Below, in pieces: positions 1 to 6,810 of a stretch of 7,487 bases of DNA. Both the position numbers and the translations under genes were made by a program. Within the stretch, counting starts at the first letter, position 1. Each line of letters opens with the position of its first letter. Location of the stretch: assembly GCA_937975735.1 (NCBI GenBank), contig CALJUI010000173.1, positions 1-7,487 on the forward strand, in the 5' to 3' direction. This DNA comes from an uncultured Rubrivivax sp. Lineage in GTDB: Bacteria > Pseudomonadota > Gammaproteobacteria > Burkholderiales > Burkholderiaceae_C. Below the pieces are notes generated by a model. The model made no database searches and was not told where the DNA came from. It saw nothing but the letters and a program-made list of their open reading frames with translations.

Positions 1-831
1 GCCGGGCTGGCGCAGGCGTGCGCCGCGGCGGCGCCGGTGGGGACGACGAGCTGGCGCTTCCCGCCGGCGCACGTGCTGGTCGTCGACGACGGGACCGAGA
101 ACCGGCAGCTCGTGCGCGTGCTGCTCGAGGAGGTCGGCCTGCGCATCAGCGAGGCCGAGAACGGCCAGATCGCGCTCGACCGCATCGCCGCCGAGGCCTT
201 CGACCTCGTGCTGATGGACATGCAGATGCCGGTCATGGACGGGCAGACGGCGACGCGCCGCCTGCGCGAGCGCGGCTGCGCGCTGCCGATCGTCGCGCTG
301 ACGGCGAACGCGATGAAGGGCTTCGAGGCCGAGCTCGAGGCGGCCGGCTTCAGCGGCTTCCTGACCAAGCCGATCGACGTCGACGCGCTGATGAGCGATC
401 TCGCCGGCCGGCTCGGCGGCACCGTGGTCGAGTCCGAGGCGCCGGCCAGGGCGGCGACGGCCGAGGCGACTGTCGAGGCGGACACCGATACGCCGCTCGC
501 GTCCCGTTTGGCCGGCCATCCCCGCCTCGGGCGCATCGTCGCGCGTTTCGTCGAGCAGCTGCCCGATCGGCTGGCGCAGATGGACGGGGCCGTCGCCAGC
601 GGCGACTTCGCCGAGCTGGCCGCGCTGGCGCACGGCCTCAAGGGCGCCGGCGGCAGCATGGGCTTCGACGACCTGTTCGAGCCGTCGAAGGCGCTCGAGG
701 ACGCCGCCAAGGCGCGCGACCGCGCCGGCGCCGAGCGGATCGTGGCCGAACTGCACCGGCTCGGGCGCCGGATCGAACGGGGCGCGCCGCGTGCCGAGGA
801 AGAGCGACAGACCGCCGGAGCGAGCGCATGA
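1..831 (+). CDS. Hybrid sensor histidine kinase, C-terminal REC-Hpt part (5' truncated)
   Basis: The reading frame is open from the first base, so the N-terminal sensor and kinase domains lie upstream of the window; 276 residues are visible. Visible residues 24-138 form a receiver domain: acidic pair D29-D30, phospho-acceptor D73 (in LMDMQMPVMDG), T101 and K123 (in TKP). An Ala/Glu-rich linker (about 141-168) follows, then an Hpt four-helix domain (about 169-262) with H211 in HGLKGAGGSMGF, the typical HxLKG phosphotransfer motif. This order is that of tripartite or unorthodox kinases, which pass phosphate His-Asp-His to a separate response regulator. A GTG at 37 could start a free-standing REC-Hpt protein. 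I prefer a truncated kinase because the open frame continues upstream through an Ala-rich linker and no Shine-Dalgarno sequence precedes the GTG. The stop overlaps the next gene as ATGA, implying co-translation with its likely phosphorylation target. The signal sensed cannot be told from this window. Confidence 0.85.
   Translation, partial: AGLAQACAAAAPVGTTSWRFPPAHVLVVDDGTENRQLVRVLLEEVGLRISEAENGQIALDRIAAEAFDLVLMDMQMPVMDGQTATRRLRERGCALPIVALTANAMKGFEAELEAAGFSGFLTKPIDVDALMSDLAGRLGGTVVESEAPARAATAEATVEADTDTPLASRLAGHPRLGRIVARFVEQLPDRLAQMDGAVASGDFAELAALAHGLKGAGGSMGFDDLFEPSKALEDAAKARDRAGAERIVAELHRLGRRIERGAPRAEEERQTAGASA
817..820 (+). promoter_or_regulatory. Shine-Dalgarno site for the REC-EAL gene
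   Basis: GGAG lies 7 bases before the ATG at 828, inside the last codons of the kinase gene. It settles the start of the response regulator at 828, even though its frame is open far upstream. Most other starts in this window lack such a clear site. Confidence 0.7.
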
Positions 832-2615
832 AGGACGACATCTGGGCCGCGACGCAGCCGGTCGACTACCAGGACTCGCGCCTGGCGCCAGGACGCTCAC
901 CGCTGCTCGACGCGAAGGTCATGATGGTCGACGACGAGTCGCTGATGACCGACCTCATCCAGACCTACCTGGAGGACGAGGGCTACCAGAACTTCGTCGC
1001 CACCAACGACCCGCGCCAGGCTGTCGACATGCTGCGGCGCGAGAAGCCGAGCATCCTGCTGCTCGACCTGATGATGCCGGGCCTGTCCGGCTTCGAGGTG
1101 CTCGAGGCGATCCGCGCCGACCGCGCGCTGCGCTACACGCCGGTCATCGTGCTGACCGCCTCGACCGGGGCCGACGCCAAGCTGCGCGCGCTGCAGCTCG
1201 GCGTGACCGACTTCCTGTCCAAGCCGGTCGACGCCAGCGAGCTGGTGCTGCGGCTGCGCAACACGCTGGCCTTCCAGCAGTACCACGAGCGGCTGATCAA
1301 CTACGACCTCGTCACCGGGCTGCCCAACGAGCGGCTGTTCGACAAGGGCATCGACGACATGGTCGCGCGGCGCGAGCTCGTCGGCGGCGTCGTCGCGCTG
1401 CTGAGCATCGGCGTGCCCGAGTGCCGGCAGCTGCGCGAGTCGATGGACCAGGCCAGCGCCGACGCGCTGACGAAGGCGATCGCCCAGCGCCTGGACCGCT
1501 TCGCGCACTCGCTGACCCTGCTCGGCGGCCTGGCGACGTCGACCGAGCGCGCGCCGCGCGCGGCGCGCCTGGGCGTCGACCAGTTCGCGGTGCTGCTCGA
1601 GGGCCAGCGCGACGCCGAGGCGGTCGAGGTGCAGACGCGCCAGCTGCTCGCGCTGCTGGCCGAGCCGGTGTTCGTCGGCGCGCACCAGATCGTGCCGACG
1701 GCGTCGATCGGCATCGCCGTCGCGCCGGCCGACGGCAACACCGCCGAAGCGCTGCGCAAGGGGGCCGACCTCGCGGCCACGCACGCGCGCGAGCAGCCCG
1801 CGCCGCGCTTCAAGTTCTCGTCGCCCGAGCTCAACGCGCGCTCGTTCCAGCGGCTGACGCTGGGCATGCAGCTGCGCGGCGCCGCCGAGCGCGGCGAGCT
1901 GCGCGTGCACTACCAGCCCAAGGTCGATCTGCGCGGCGGTCGGATCGTGGGCGCCGAGGCGCTCGTGCGCTGGCAGCATCCCGAGCAGGGCCTGATCCCG
2001 CCGGGACGATTCATCCAGCTCGCCGAGGAGCTCGGCCTGATCGGCGAGATCGGCCGCTGGGTGCTCGAGCGCGCCTGCCGCGAAGCCGCGGGCTGGGTCC
2101 GCGCCGGCCACGCGCCGCTGAAGATCGCGGTCAACGTCGCCAAGCCGCAGTTCGTCGCCGGCGACCTGTGCGACGTGATCCGCCGCGCGCTGTTCGACAG
2201 CGGGCTGCAGCCGCAGCTGCTCGTGGTCGAGCTGACCGAAAGCATGCTGATGGAAGAGGTCGAGACGGGCCTGGCGCTGATGCACGAGCTCAAGGCGCTC
2301 GGCGTCACGCTGTCGATCGACGACTTCGGCACCGGCTACTCGTCGCTGAGCTACCTGACGCGCTTCCCGCTCGACGAGCTGAAGATCGACCGCTCGTTCG
2401 TCATGCACGTGCCCGAGCGCTCGAGCGAGGTCGCGGTCGTGCGCACCGTGATCGACCTCGGTCATCGCCTGGGCATGTCCGTGATCGCCGAGGGCGTCGA
2501 GACCGCGGAGCAGCTGCAGTGCCTGCGCGAGCTCGGCTGCGACCAGTTCCAGGGCTTTCTGTTCAGCAAGCCGGTGCCGGCCGAGCAGTTCGTGGCCTTG
2601 CTGGCGGCCGACTGA
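828..2615 (+). CDS. Response regulator with REC, degenerate GGDEF and EAL domains (c-di-GMP phosphodiesterase)
   Basis: This 595-residue protein has three domains. The REC domain (about 30-148) has acidic pair D35-D36, phospho-acceptor D80 (LLLDLMMPG), T110 and K132 (SKP). A GGDEF-like domain (about 157-325) begins YDLVTGLPN, but the active-site motif reads GVDQF (249-253), the usual metal-binding Asp region reads LLSIGVPE, and no RxxD inhibitory site is visible, so it should not make c-di-GMP. The EAL domain (about 345-592) keeps the expected metal and catalytic residues: E377 (EALVR), N436, E468 (ELTES), D498-D499 (DDFGTGYSS), K519, E555 (AEGVE) and Q575 (QGFLFSKP). It is therefore predicted to be an active cytoplasmic phosphodiesterase cutting c-di-GMP to pGpG. 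The degenerate GGDEF may serve as a GTP-sensing or dimerisation module, as known for some related proteins. ATG 828 is chosen for its GGAG site and ATGA overlap with the kinase gene. Phosphotransfer from the upstream Hpt is inferred. Confidence 0.93.
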   Translation: MKDDIWAATQPVDYQDSRLAPGRSPLLDAKVMMVDDESLMTDLIQTYLEDEGYQNFVATNDPRQAVDMLRREKPSILLLDLMMPGLSGFEVLEAIRADRALRYTPVIVLTASTGADAKLRALQLGVTDFLSKPVDASELVLRLRNTLAFQQYHERLINYDLVTGLPNERLFDKGIDDMVARRELVGGVVALLSIGVPECRQLRESMDQASADALTKAIAQRLDRFAHSLTLLGGLATSTERAPRAARLGVDQFAVLLEGQRDAEAVEVQTRQLLALLAEPVFVGAHQIVPTASIGIAVAPADGNTAEALRKGADLAATHAREQPAPRFKFSSPELNARSFQRLTLGMQLRGAAERGELRVHYQPKVDLRGGRIVGAEALVRWQHPEQGLIPPGRFIQLAEELGLIGEIGRWVLERACREAAGWVRAGHAPLKIAVNVAKPQFVAGDLCDVIRRALFDSGLQPQLLVVELTESMLMEEVETGLALMHELKALGVTLSIDDFGTGYSSLSYLTRFPLDELKIDRSFVMHVPERSSEVAVVRTVIDLGHRLGMSVIAEGVETAEQLQCLRELGCDQFQGFLFSKPVPAEQFVALLAAD

Positions 2616-2630
2616 GCCGGGCGCGGGCGA

Positions 2631-3515
2631 TCAGCGCGGCGCGCGCCGCGGCAGCAGCGCGCTGGCGATCGCGACCATGATGGCGACCGCCGCGAACCAG
2701 TCGGCCATGCGCGGCGTCTCCTGGATCAGCGCCGCCGCCGACAGCGTGCCGACCAGCGGCACCGCCATGATCGAGAAGGCGCTGGCGGTGGGCGGCAGCC
2801 GGCGCGCCATGCCGAACCACAGCACCTGCGCGTAGCCGTAGTTCAGCACCACGCCGTAGGCCAGCGCGCCCCACATCGGCCCGCTGAACGAGGCGGGCGA
2901 CGGCAGCGGCTCGGTCAGCGGCGCGATCGTCCAGAAGAAGGCGGCGCCGATCAGCATCATCCACACCGTCACCGCCTCGTTCGGTAGCGAGGTCTGCGTG
3001 CGCCGCATCATCAGCGTGCCGACCGCCCAGCAGACCGCGGCGAGCTGCATCCACGCCACGCCGGCCGGGCGGCCGGCGAGCTGCGCGAACTCCTGCGCCG
3101 ACAGCAGCGCGACCGCGGCGGCGGCGGCGACGACCGAGATCCAGACACGCCGCGTCATGCGCTCGCCGGTCAGCAGCAGGCCGATCAGCACCGTCCACAC
3201 CGGCATCGTGAAGCCGAGGATCGCGGCGCGGCCGGAGGCCAGCTCCTGCAGGCCGATGATCGAGAAGCAGTGCCAGCCGACGATGTTGGGCAGCGCCAGC
3301 CAGACGATGCGCCCGACCTCGTGCCGCGGCAGCGCCATCGACACGCCGCGCCAGCGGTAGAACCCCAGCAGCACCAGCGCGCCGCCGCCCATCGTGACGG
3401 CGCGGAACCACAGCGGCGTCATCTCGCGCAGCGAGAACTTCATCATCGGCCAGTTGATGCCCCACATCAGCGTGAGCAGCACCAGCAGGCCGACGTCCCG
3501 GCGGGACAGGATCAC
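2631..3515 (-). CDS. DMT superfamily (EamA) transporter
   Basis: This 294-residue, very hydrophobic protein has about ten predicted membrane helices in two EamA repeats (about 8-140 and 153-288), the usual size and layout of drug/metabolite transporters. The first repeat carries the typical MWGINWP helix 1 segment and a helix 4 region with GRAAILGFTMPVW followed by GERM; the second carries MAVPLVGTLSA near helix 9. It is predicted to sit in the inner membrane and export or exchange a small metabolite; the substrate cannot be deduced, as family members differ widely. The start is GTG at 3515, whose GTGA overlaps the thyA stop by 4 bases; an AAGG sequence lies about 11 bases upstream, inside thyA. 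The next in-frame Met is inside helix 1, so a later start would break the fold. It is the last gene of the leftward block and converges on the EAL gene 15 bases away. Confidence 0.9.
   Translation of the reverse strand: MILSRRDVGLLVLLTLMWGINWPMMKFSLREMTPLWFRAVTMGGGALVLLGFYRWRGVSMALPRHEVGRIVWLALPNIVGWHCFSIIGLQELASGRAAILGFTMPVWTVLIGLLLTGERMTRRVWISVVAAAAAVALLSAQEFAQLAGRPAGVAWMQLAAVCWAVGTLMMRRTQTSLPNEAVTVWMMLIGAAFFWTIAPLTEPLPSPASFSGPMWGALAYGVVLNYGYAQVLWFGMARRLPPTASAFSIMAVPLVGTLSAAALIQETPRMADWFAAVAIMVAIASALLPRRAPR
2635..2650. repeat. 16-base perfect palindrome at the convergent gene junction
   Basis: CGCGGCGCGCGCCGCG is self-complementary over all 16 bases. It lies in the last codons of the EamA gene (RRAPR) and 20 bases past the stop of the EAL gene. 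It could fold into a GC stem of about 6 pairs with a 4-base loop. It might slow or end rightward transcription, but no T-run follows, and GC-rich codons for Arg and Ala easily create such palindromes. The terminator role is only a possibility. Confidence 0.4.
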
Positions 3516-4321
3516 ACCGCGACCGGCGCCTTGATGGCGGGGTGGTGCTGGTAGTCGAGGACCTCGAAGTCCTCGAAGGCGTAGTCGAAGATCGACGCCG
3601 GCCGGCGCCTGATGTGCAGCGTCGGGTACGGGTGCGGCGCGCGCGCGAGCTGGGTGCGCACCTGCTCGTGGTGGTTGTCGTAGATGTGGCAGTCGCCACC
3701 GGTCCAGATGAACTCGCCGACCTGCAGGTCGCACTGCTGCGCGAGCATGTGGGTCAGCAGCGCGTAGCTGGCGATGTTGAACGGCACGCCCAGGAAGATG
3801 TCGGCGCTGCGCTGGTAGAGCTGGCAGGACAGCTTGCCGTTGGCCACGTAGAACTGGAAGAAGGCGTGGCAGGGCATCAGCGCCATCCGGGGCAGCTCGG
3901 CCACGTTCCAGGCGCTGACGATGATGCGGCGCGAATCCGGGTTGGTCCTGAGCTGTTCCACGACCTGCGCGATCTGGTCGACGTGCCCGCCGTCGGGCGT
4001 CGGCCAGGACCGCCACTGCACGCCGTAGACCGGGCCGAGGTCGCCGTCGGGCGCCGCCCACTCGTCCCAGATCGTCACGCCTCGCTCCTGCAGCCAGCGT
4101 GCATTGCCGTCACCGCGCAGGAACCACAGCAGCTCGAGGACGATGCTCTTCAGGTGCACCTTCTTGGTGGTGACCAGGGGAAAGCCTTCGGCCAGCTCGA
4201 AGCGCATCTGGTGGCCGAACACGCTGCGGGTGCCGGTGCCGGTGCGGTCGGCCTTGGCCACGCCGTGCTCGAACACGTGGCGCATGAAGTCCTCGTACTG
4301 GGTGCGGATGGGTCGGGTCAT
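3512..4321 (-). CDS. thyA: Thymidylate synthase
   Basis: This 269-residue protein methylates dUMP to dTMP in the cytoplasm, using 5,10-methylenetetrahydrofolate and releasing dihydrofolate. The size is close to E. coli ThyA (264). Landmarks are the phosphate-binding loop with R26 in DRTGTGTRS, WFLRGDGN (66-73), R131-R132 in the SRRIIVSAWN segment, catalytic C151 in MPCHAFFQFYV, D174 and N182 in the dUMP-binding region, H212 and Y214 in GGDCHIYDNH, and the conserved C-terminal KAPVAV. All expected catalytic residues are present, so it should be active. The ATG at 4321 starts MTRPIRTQYEDF, which aligns with the family N-terminus; the frame is open further upstream but only into the ABC gene. 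No strong Shine-Dalgarno is seen; the start lies 7 bases after the ABC exporter stop, suggesting coupled translation. In many proteobacteria folA follows thyA; here an EamA transporter overlaps its end instead. Confidence 0.98.
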   Translation of the reverse strand: MTRPIRTQYEDFMRHVFEHGVAKADRTGTGTRSVFGHQMRFELAEGFPLVTTKKVHLKSIVLELLWFLRGDGNARWLQERGVTIWDEWAAPDGDLGPVYGVQWRSWPTPDGGHVDQIAQVVEQLRTNPDSRRIIVSAWNVAELPRMALMPCHAFFQFYVANGKLSCQLYQRSADIFLGVPFNIASYALLTHMLAQQCDLQVGEFIWTGGDCHIYDNHHEQVRTQLARAPHPYPTLHIRRRPASIFDYAFEDFEVLDYQHHPAIKAPVAV

Positions 4322-4328
4322 GCGGCGA

Positions 4329-6125
4329 TTATCCCGCCGGCTCGAGCTCGAACTGCATCGCTGCCAGTCGCGCGTACAGGCCGCCGCGCGCGACCAGCTC
4401 GGCATGGGTGCCGACGTCGTCGATGCGGCCGTGGTCGAGCACGACGATGCGGTCGGCGCGCTGCACGGTGGCCAGCCGGTGCGCGATGACGATCGTCGTG
4501 CGGTCCCGCATCGCCGCCTCCAGCGCCGCCTGCACCATGCGCTCGCTCTCGGCGTCCAGGGCGCTGGTGGCCTCGTCGAGCAGCAGCAGCGGCGGGTTCT
4601 TCAACATCGCGCGCGCGATGCTGATGCGCTGTCGCTGGCCGCCGCTGATGCGCACGCCGCGCTCGCCCAGGTAGGTCTGGTAGCCCTCGGGCAGCGCGCT
4701 GATGAAGTCGTGCGCGAAAGCCGCCCTGGCGGCGGCGATCACCTCCTCGTCGCTGGCGTCGGGGCGGCCGTAGCGGATGTTCTCGAGCGCGCTGGACGAG
4801 AAGATGGTGCTGTCCTGCGGCACGATGCCGATGCGCTGGCGCAGTTCGGCCAGCGCCACCTGGCGTACGTCGACGCCGTCGACCCGCACCGCGCCCTGCT
4901 GCACGTCGTAGAAGCGCAGCAGCAGCTGCAGCACGGTGCTCTTGCCGGCGCCGCTGGGACCGACCAGGGCCACCGTCTCGCCGGGCCGCACGTCGAGCGT
5001 GAAGTCGGCCAAGGCCGCGGTCTGCGGCCGCGACGGATAGTGGAACAGCACCTGCTCGAAATGCACCGCCGAGCCGCCGCGTGCCGCCGCCAGCGGCGTC
5101 GGCGCCGGCGGGTCGGCCACCGGCGACTTCGCGTCGAGCAGTTCCATCAGCCGCTCGGTCGCGCCGGCGGCGCGCAGCAGCTCGCCGTAGATCTCCGACA
5201 GCACCGCGACCGAGCTGACGAAGATGATCACGAAGACGACGGTCTGGCCTAGGTGGCCGGCGGTGATGTCGCCGCGCAGCACCGCCTGCGTGCCCTGGTA
5301 CAGGCCCCACAGCAGCGCGCCGAAGGTGGCGCTGATGATGAAGGCGACGAGCACCGAGCGCACCCGGGTGCGCTTGATCGCGGTGTCGAAGGCGTTCTCG
5401 GTCGAGCGGTCGAAGCGGGTGCCCTCGCGGTCCTGCTGGTTGTAGCTCTGCACCACCGGGATCGCGTTCAGCACCTCGGCGGCGATCGCGCTCGAGTCGG
5501 CCACGCGGTCCTGGCTGGCGCGGCTGAGCTTGCGCACGCGGCGGCCGAAGTACAGGCTCGGCAGCACGACCAGCACGAGGATGCCCAGCACCTGCGTCAT
5601 CACCACCGGGTTGGTGACGACCAGCGCGCCGAGCGCGCCCAGCCCCATCACGGTGTTGCGCAGCCCCATGCTCAGCGACGAGCCGACGACCGACTGAACC
5701 AGCGTCGTGTCGGTGGTCAGCCGGGACAGCACTTCGCCGGTCTGGGTGGTCTCGAAGAAGGCCGGGCTCTGCCGCACGACGTGGGCATAGACCGCATTGC
5801 GCAGGTCGGCGGTGATGCGCTCGCCGATCCAGCTGACCATGTAGAAGCGCGCCGCCGAGAACACGCCGAGCGCGGCGCCGACCGCGAACAGCTCGAGGAA
5901 GTGCTCGCGCAGCCCCATCACCCGCTGGCCGGGGTCGGCGGCGACGAAGCCTTCGTCGATCAGACCCTTCAGCGCGACCGGGAACAGCAGCGTCGCTGCC
6001 GCCGCCAGCACGAGGAAGACGCCGGCCAGCACGATGCGGCCGCGGTAGGGGTGCAGGAAGGGCAGCAGGCCCGACAGCGCGCGGGGGGAGGACGCACGCG
6101 CGCGCGCGCCGGGGGACGGATCCAT
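4329..6125 (-). CDS. MsbA-related ABC exporter (fused membrane and ATPase domains)
   Basis: This 598-residue half-transporter would act as an inner-membrane homodimer. The membrane domain (about 25-320) has about six helices, near 28-50, 74-97, 150-172, 175-195, 255-277 and 293-315, with the coupling segment FFETTQTGEVLSRLTTDT at 123-140. The nucleotide-binding domain (about 352-590) is complete: A-loop Y363, Walker A GPSGAGKST (389-397), Q-loop Q437, an exporter-type X-loop TYLGERG (484-490), signature ISGGQ (493-497), Walker B LLLLDE (513-518) with E518 as catalytic base, D-loop SALD and switch H549. It belongs to the group related to lipid A flippase MsbA; a lipid or hydrophobic substrate is likely but not shown. 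The ATG at 6125 is the first start after an in-frame TGA about 30 bases upstream, with no GTG or TTG between, so the start is well fixed although no Shine-Dalgarno precedes it. It begins 11 bases after the RHH gene and ends 7 bases before thyA. Confidence 0.94.
   Translation of the reverse strand: MDPSPGARARASSPRALSGLLPFLHPYRGRIVLAGVFLVLAAAATLLFPVALKGLIDEGFVAADPGQRVMGLREHFLELFAVGAALGVFSAARFYMVSWIGERITADLRNAVYAHVVRQSPAFFETTQTGEVLSRLTTDTTLVQSVVGSSLSMGLRNTVMGLGALGALVVTNPVVMTQVLGILVLVVLPSLYFGRRVRKLSRASQDRVADSSAIAAEVLNAIPVVQSYNQQDREGTRFDRSTENAFDTAIKRTRVRSVLVAFIISATFGALLWGLYQGTQAVLRGDITAGHLGQTVVFVIIFVSSVAVLSEIYGELLRAAGATERLMELLDAKSPVADPPAPTPLAAARGGSAVHFEQVLFHYPSRPQTAALADFTLDVRPGETVALVGPSGAGKSTVLQLLLRFYDVQQGAVRVDGVDVRQVALAELRQRIGIVPQDSTIFSSSALENIRYGRPDASDEEVIAAARAAFAHDFISALPEGYQTYLGERGVRISGGQRQRISIARAMLKNPPLLLLDEATSALDAESERMVQAALEAAMRDRTTIVIAHRLATVQRADRIVVLDHGRIDDVGTHAELVARGGLYARLAAMQFELEPAG
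6092..6109. repeat. Alternating purine-pyrimidine tract with (CG)6 repeat
   Basis: Eighteen bases alternate purine and pyrimidine, and the last 13 are an uninterrupted CG dinucleotide run. The tract encodes part of the Arg/Ala-rich N-terminus (about residues 6-11) of the ABC exporter. A G6 run lies just to the left (6083-6088). Such tracts can adopt Z-DNA and are prone to slippage; a slip by one CG unit would frameshift the exporter. Composition bias alone may explain it. Confidence 0.5.
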
Positions 6126-6136
6126 GAGGAGCGAGT

Positions 6137-6349
6137 CTATCGGGTCGCTTCGCGATCACCCGGCGCCGGGGGGGTGTCGGGGTCTTGGGGCCCCGGCGGC
6201 ATCCGCCCGCGCCGCGCCAGCGCCTCGCGCAGCAGGTACTCGACCTGGGCGTTCGCGCTGCGCAGTTCCTGCGCCGCCAGCCGTTCGACCTCGGCCCACA
6301 GCTTGGGATCGATGCGCAGCGGGAAGTGCTTCTTGCCGGGGCTGGCCAT
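6137..6349 (-). CDS. Small Arc-type ribbon-helix-helix DNA-binding protein
   Basis: This 70-residue protein matches the Arc/MetJ ribbon-helix-helix pattern: a beta strand KHFPLRI (7-13), helix A PKLWAEVERLAAQEL (15-29), and helix B starting SANAQVEYLL (31-46), with the N-cap Ser and following Asn-Ala typical of Arc. Such proteins dimerise through the strand, which enters the DNA major groove. A Pro-rich disordered tail (50-70) follows; it contains a C7 run in the coding strand (6168-6174). ATG 6349 is chosen because the RHH fold begins six residues later; it lies 8 bases after the stop of the preceding membrane gene and has no clear Shine-Dalgarno. RHH proteins are often antitoxins, but no toxin gene adjoins, so repression of its own operon, or another role tied to the SPFH protein, is more likely. 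The target is unknown. Confidence 0.8.
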   Translation of the reverse strand: MASPGKKHFPLRIDPKLWAEVERLAAQELRSANAQVEYLLREALARRGRMPPGPQDPDTPPAPGDREATR

Positions 6350-6357
6350 CGATGAAC

Positions 6358-6810
6358 TCAGCGCCCGGGCAGCCGGGCTTCGACGAAGGCGCGCAGGCGA
6401 TCGGGCTCCGGCGTGCCGATCAGGATGCTGCGGCCGTCCTTGAGCACGAATCGCACGGCGCTGCTGCGCAGCGCGGCCGTGTACTCGCGGTGGCGCCGGC
6501 TGCCCTTGATGCCGGCGCCGCTGGCACTGCCTCGCGCGGACTCGCAGCGTTCGATCTGCGCCAGCGGCAGCGACCAGCGCGGCACGCCGAGCCAGCCGAA
6601 CTGCCAGCGCAGCATCGTGGCGTCCACCTCGACCAGCAGGCGCCCGAAGACGCCGAGCGTCAGCACCGTCGTGACCAGCACGATGCCCACGCCCCACTGC
6701 GCGTGCGGGTCCGCGGTCAGCCACAGCACGCTGGCCACCGCCAGCGAGGTGAACGGCATCAGCGTCCACAACGACGTGAACGGCTGCGCGTGCCGGTAGG
6801 ACGGATGCAT
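6358..6810 (-). CDS. Small membrane protein with two helices and a probable PH-like domain
   Basis: This protein has 150 residues. Two predicted membrane helices (about 11-31 and 39-59) are joined by a short polar turn, so both ends probably face the same side of the membrane. The C-terminal part (about 60-148) is rich in beta strands: VDATMLRWQFG, RWSLPLAQIERCE, a Gly/Arg/Ser-rich loop (93-108), AVRFVLKDGRSILIGT, then a final helix (PDRLRAFVEARL). The pattern of strands with DGR and IGT turns followed by a helix resembles small bacterial PH-like (YdbS-type) membrane proteins; this is pattern recognition, not a confirmed family match. The start at 6810 shares one base with the SPFH gene stop (TGATG), so translation is probably coupled to it. 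Upstream starts in the same frame would lie within the SPFH gene and add non-hydrophobic residues. The function is unknown; its position suggests it works with the SPFH protein. Confidence 0.78.
   Translation of the reverse strand: MHPSYRHAQPFTSLWTLMPFTSLAVASVLWLTADPHAQWGVGIVLVTTVLTLGVFGRLLVEVDATMLRWQFGWLGVPRWSLPLAQIERCESARGSASGAGIKGSRRHREYTAALRSSAVRFVLKDGRSILIGTPEPDRLRAFVEARLPGR

Noticed and set aside
18..827. Upstream extension of the REC-EAL frame, open from position 18
   Set aside because: The translation is Arg/Ala/Gly-rich without any domain, overlaps the kinase frame, and the true start at 828 has a GGAG site and ATGA overlap.
37..831. Stand-alone REC-Hpt protein starting at GTG 37
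   Set aside because: The frame is open to the window edge and no Shine-Dalgarno precedes the GTG; a truncated hybrid kinase is more likely, though the upstream sequence is needed to exclude this.
897..2465. Long minus-strand open frame opposite the REC-EAL gene
   Set aside because: It is a high-GC shadow: low complexity rich in Arg, Ala, Leu, Gln and His, with no domain, opposite a well-supported gene.
4318..6159. 613-residue minus-strand frame overlapping the ABC exporter
   Set aside because: It is Arg/Ala/Gly-rich and lacks membrane helices or ATPase motifs, whereas the neighbouring frame encodes a complete ABC exporter.
6168..6174. C7 run (minus strand) as a programmed frameshift fusing the RHH protein to the ABC exporter
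   Set aside because: An in-frame TGA lies between the run and the exporter ATG in the exporter frame, so a shift cannot join them.
6137..6349. RHH gene as the antitoxin of a toxin-antitoxin pair
   Set aside because: Neither neighbour is toxin-like: one is a membrane protein with a PH-like domain and the other an ABC exporter.
5253..6443. Long plus-strand open frame opposite the ABC exporter and RHH gene
   Set aside because: His/Arg/Ala/Gln-rich low-complexity translation, which is the antisense pattern of GC-rich coding DNA; no recognisable domain.
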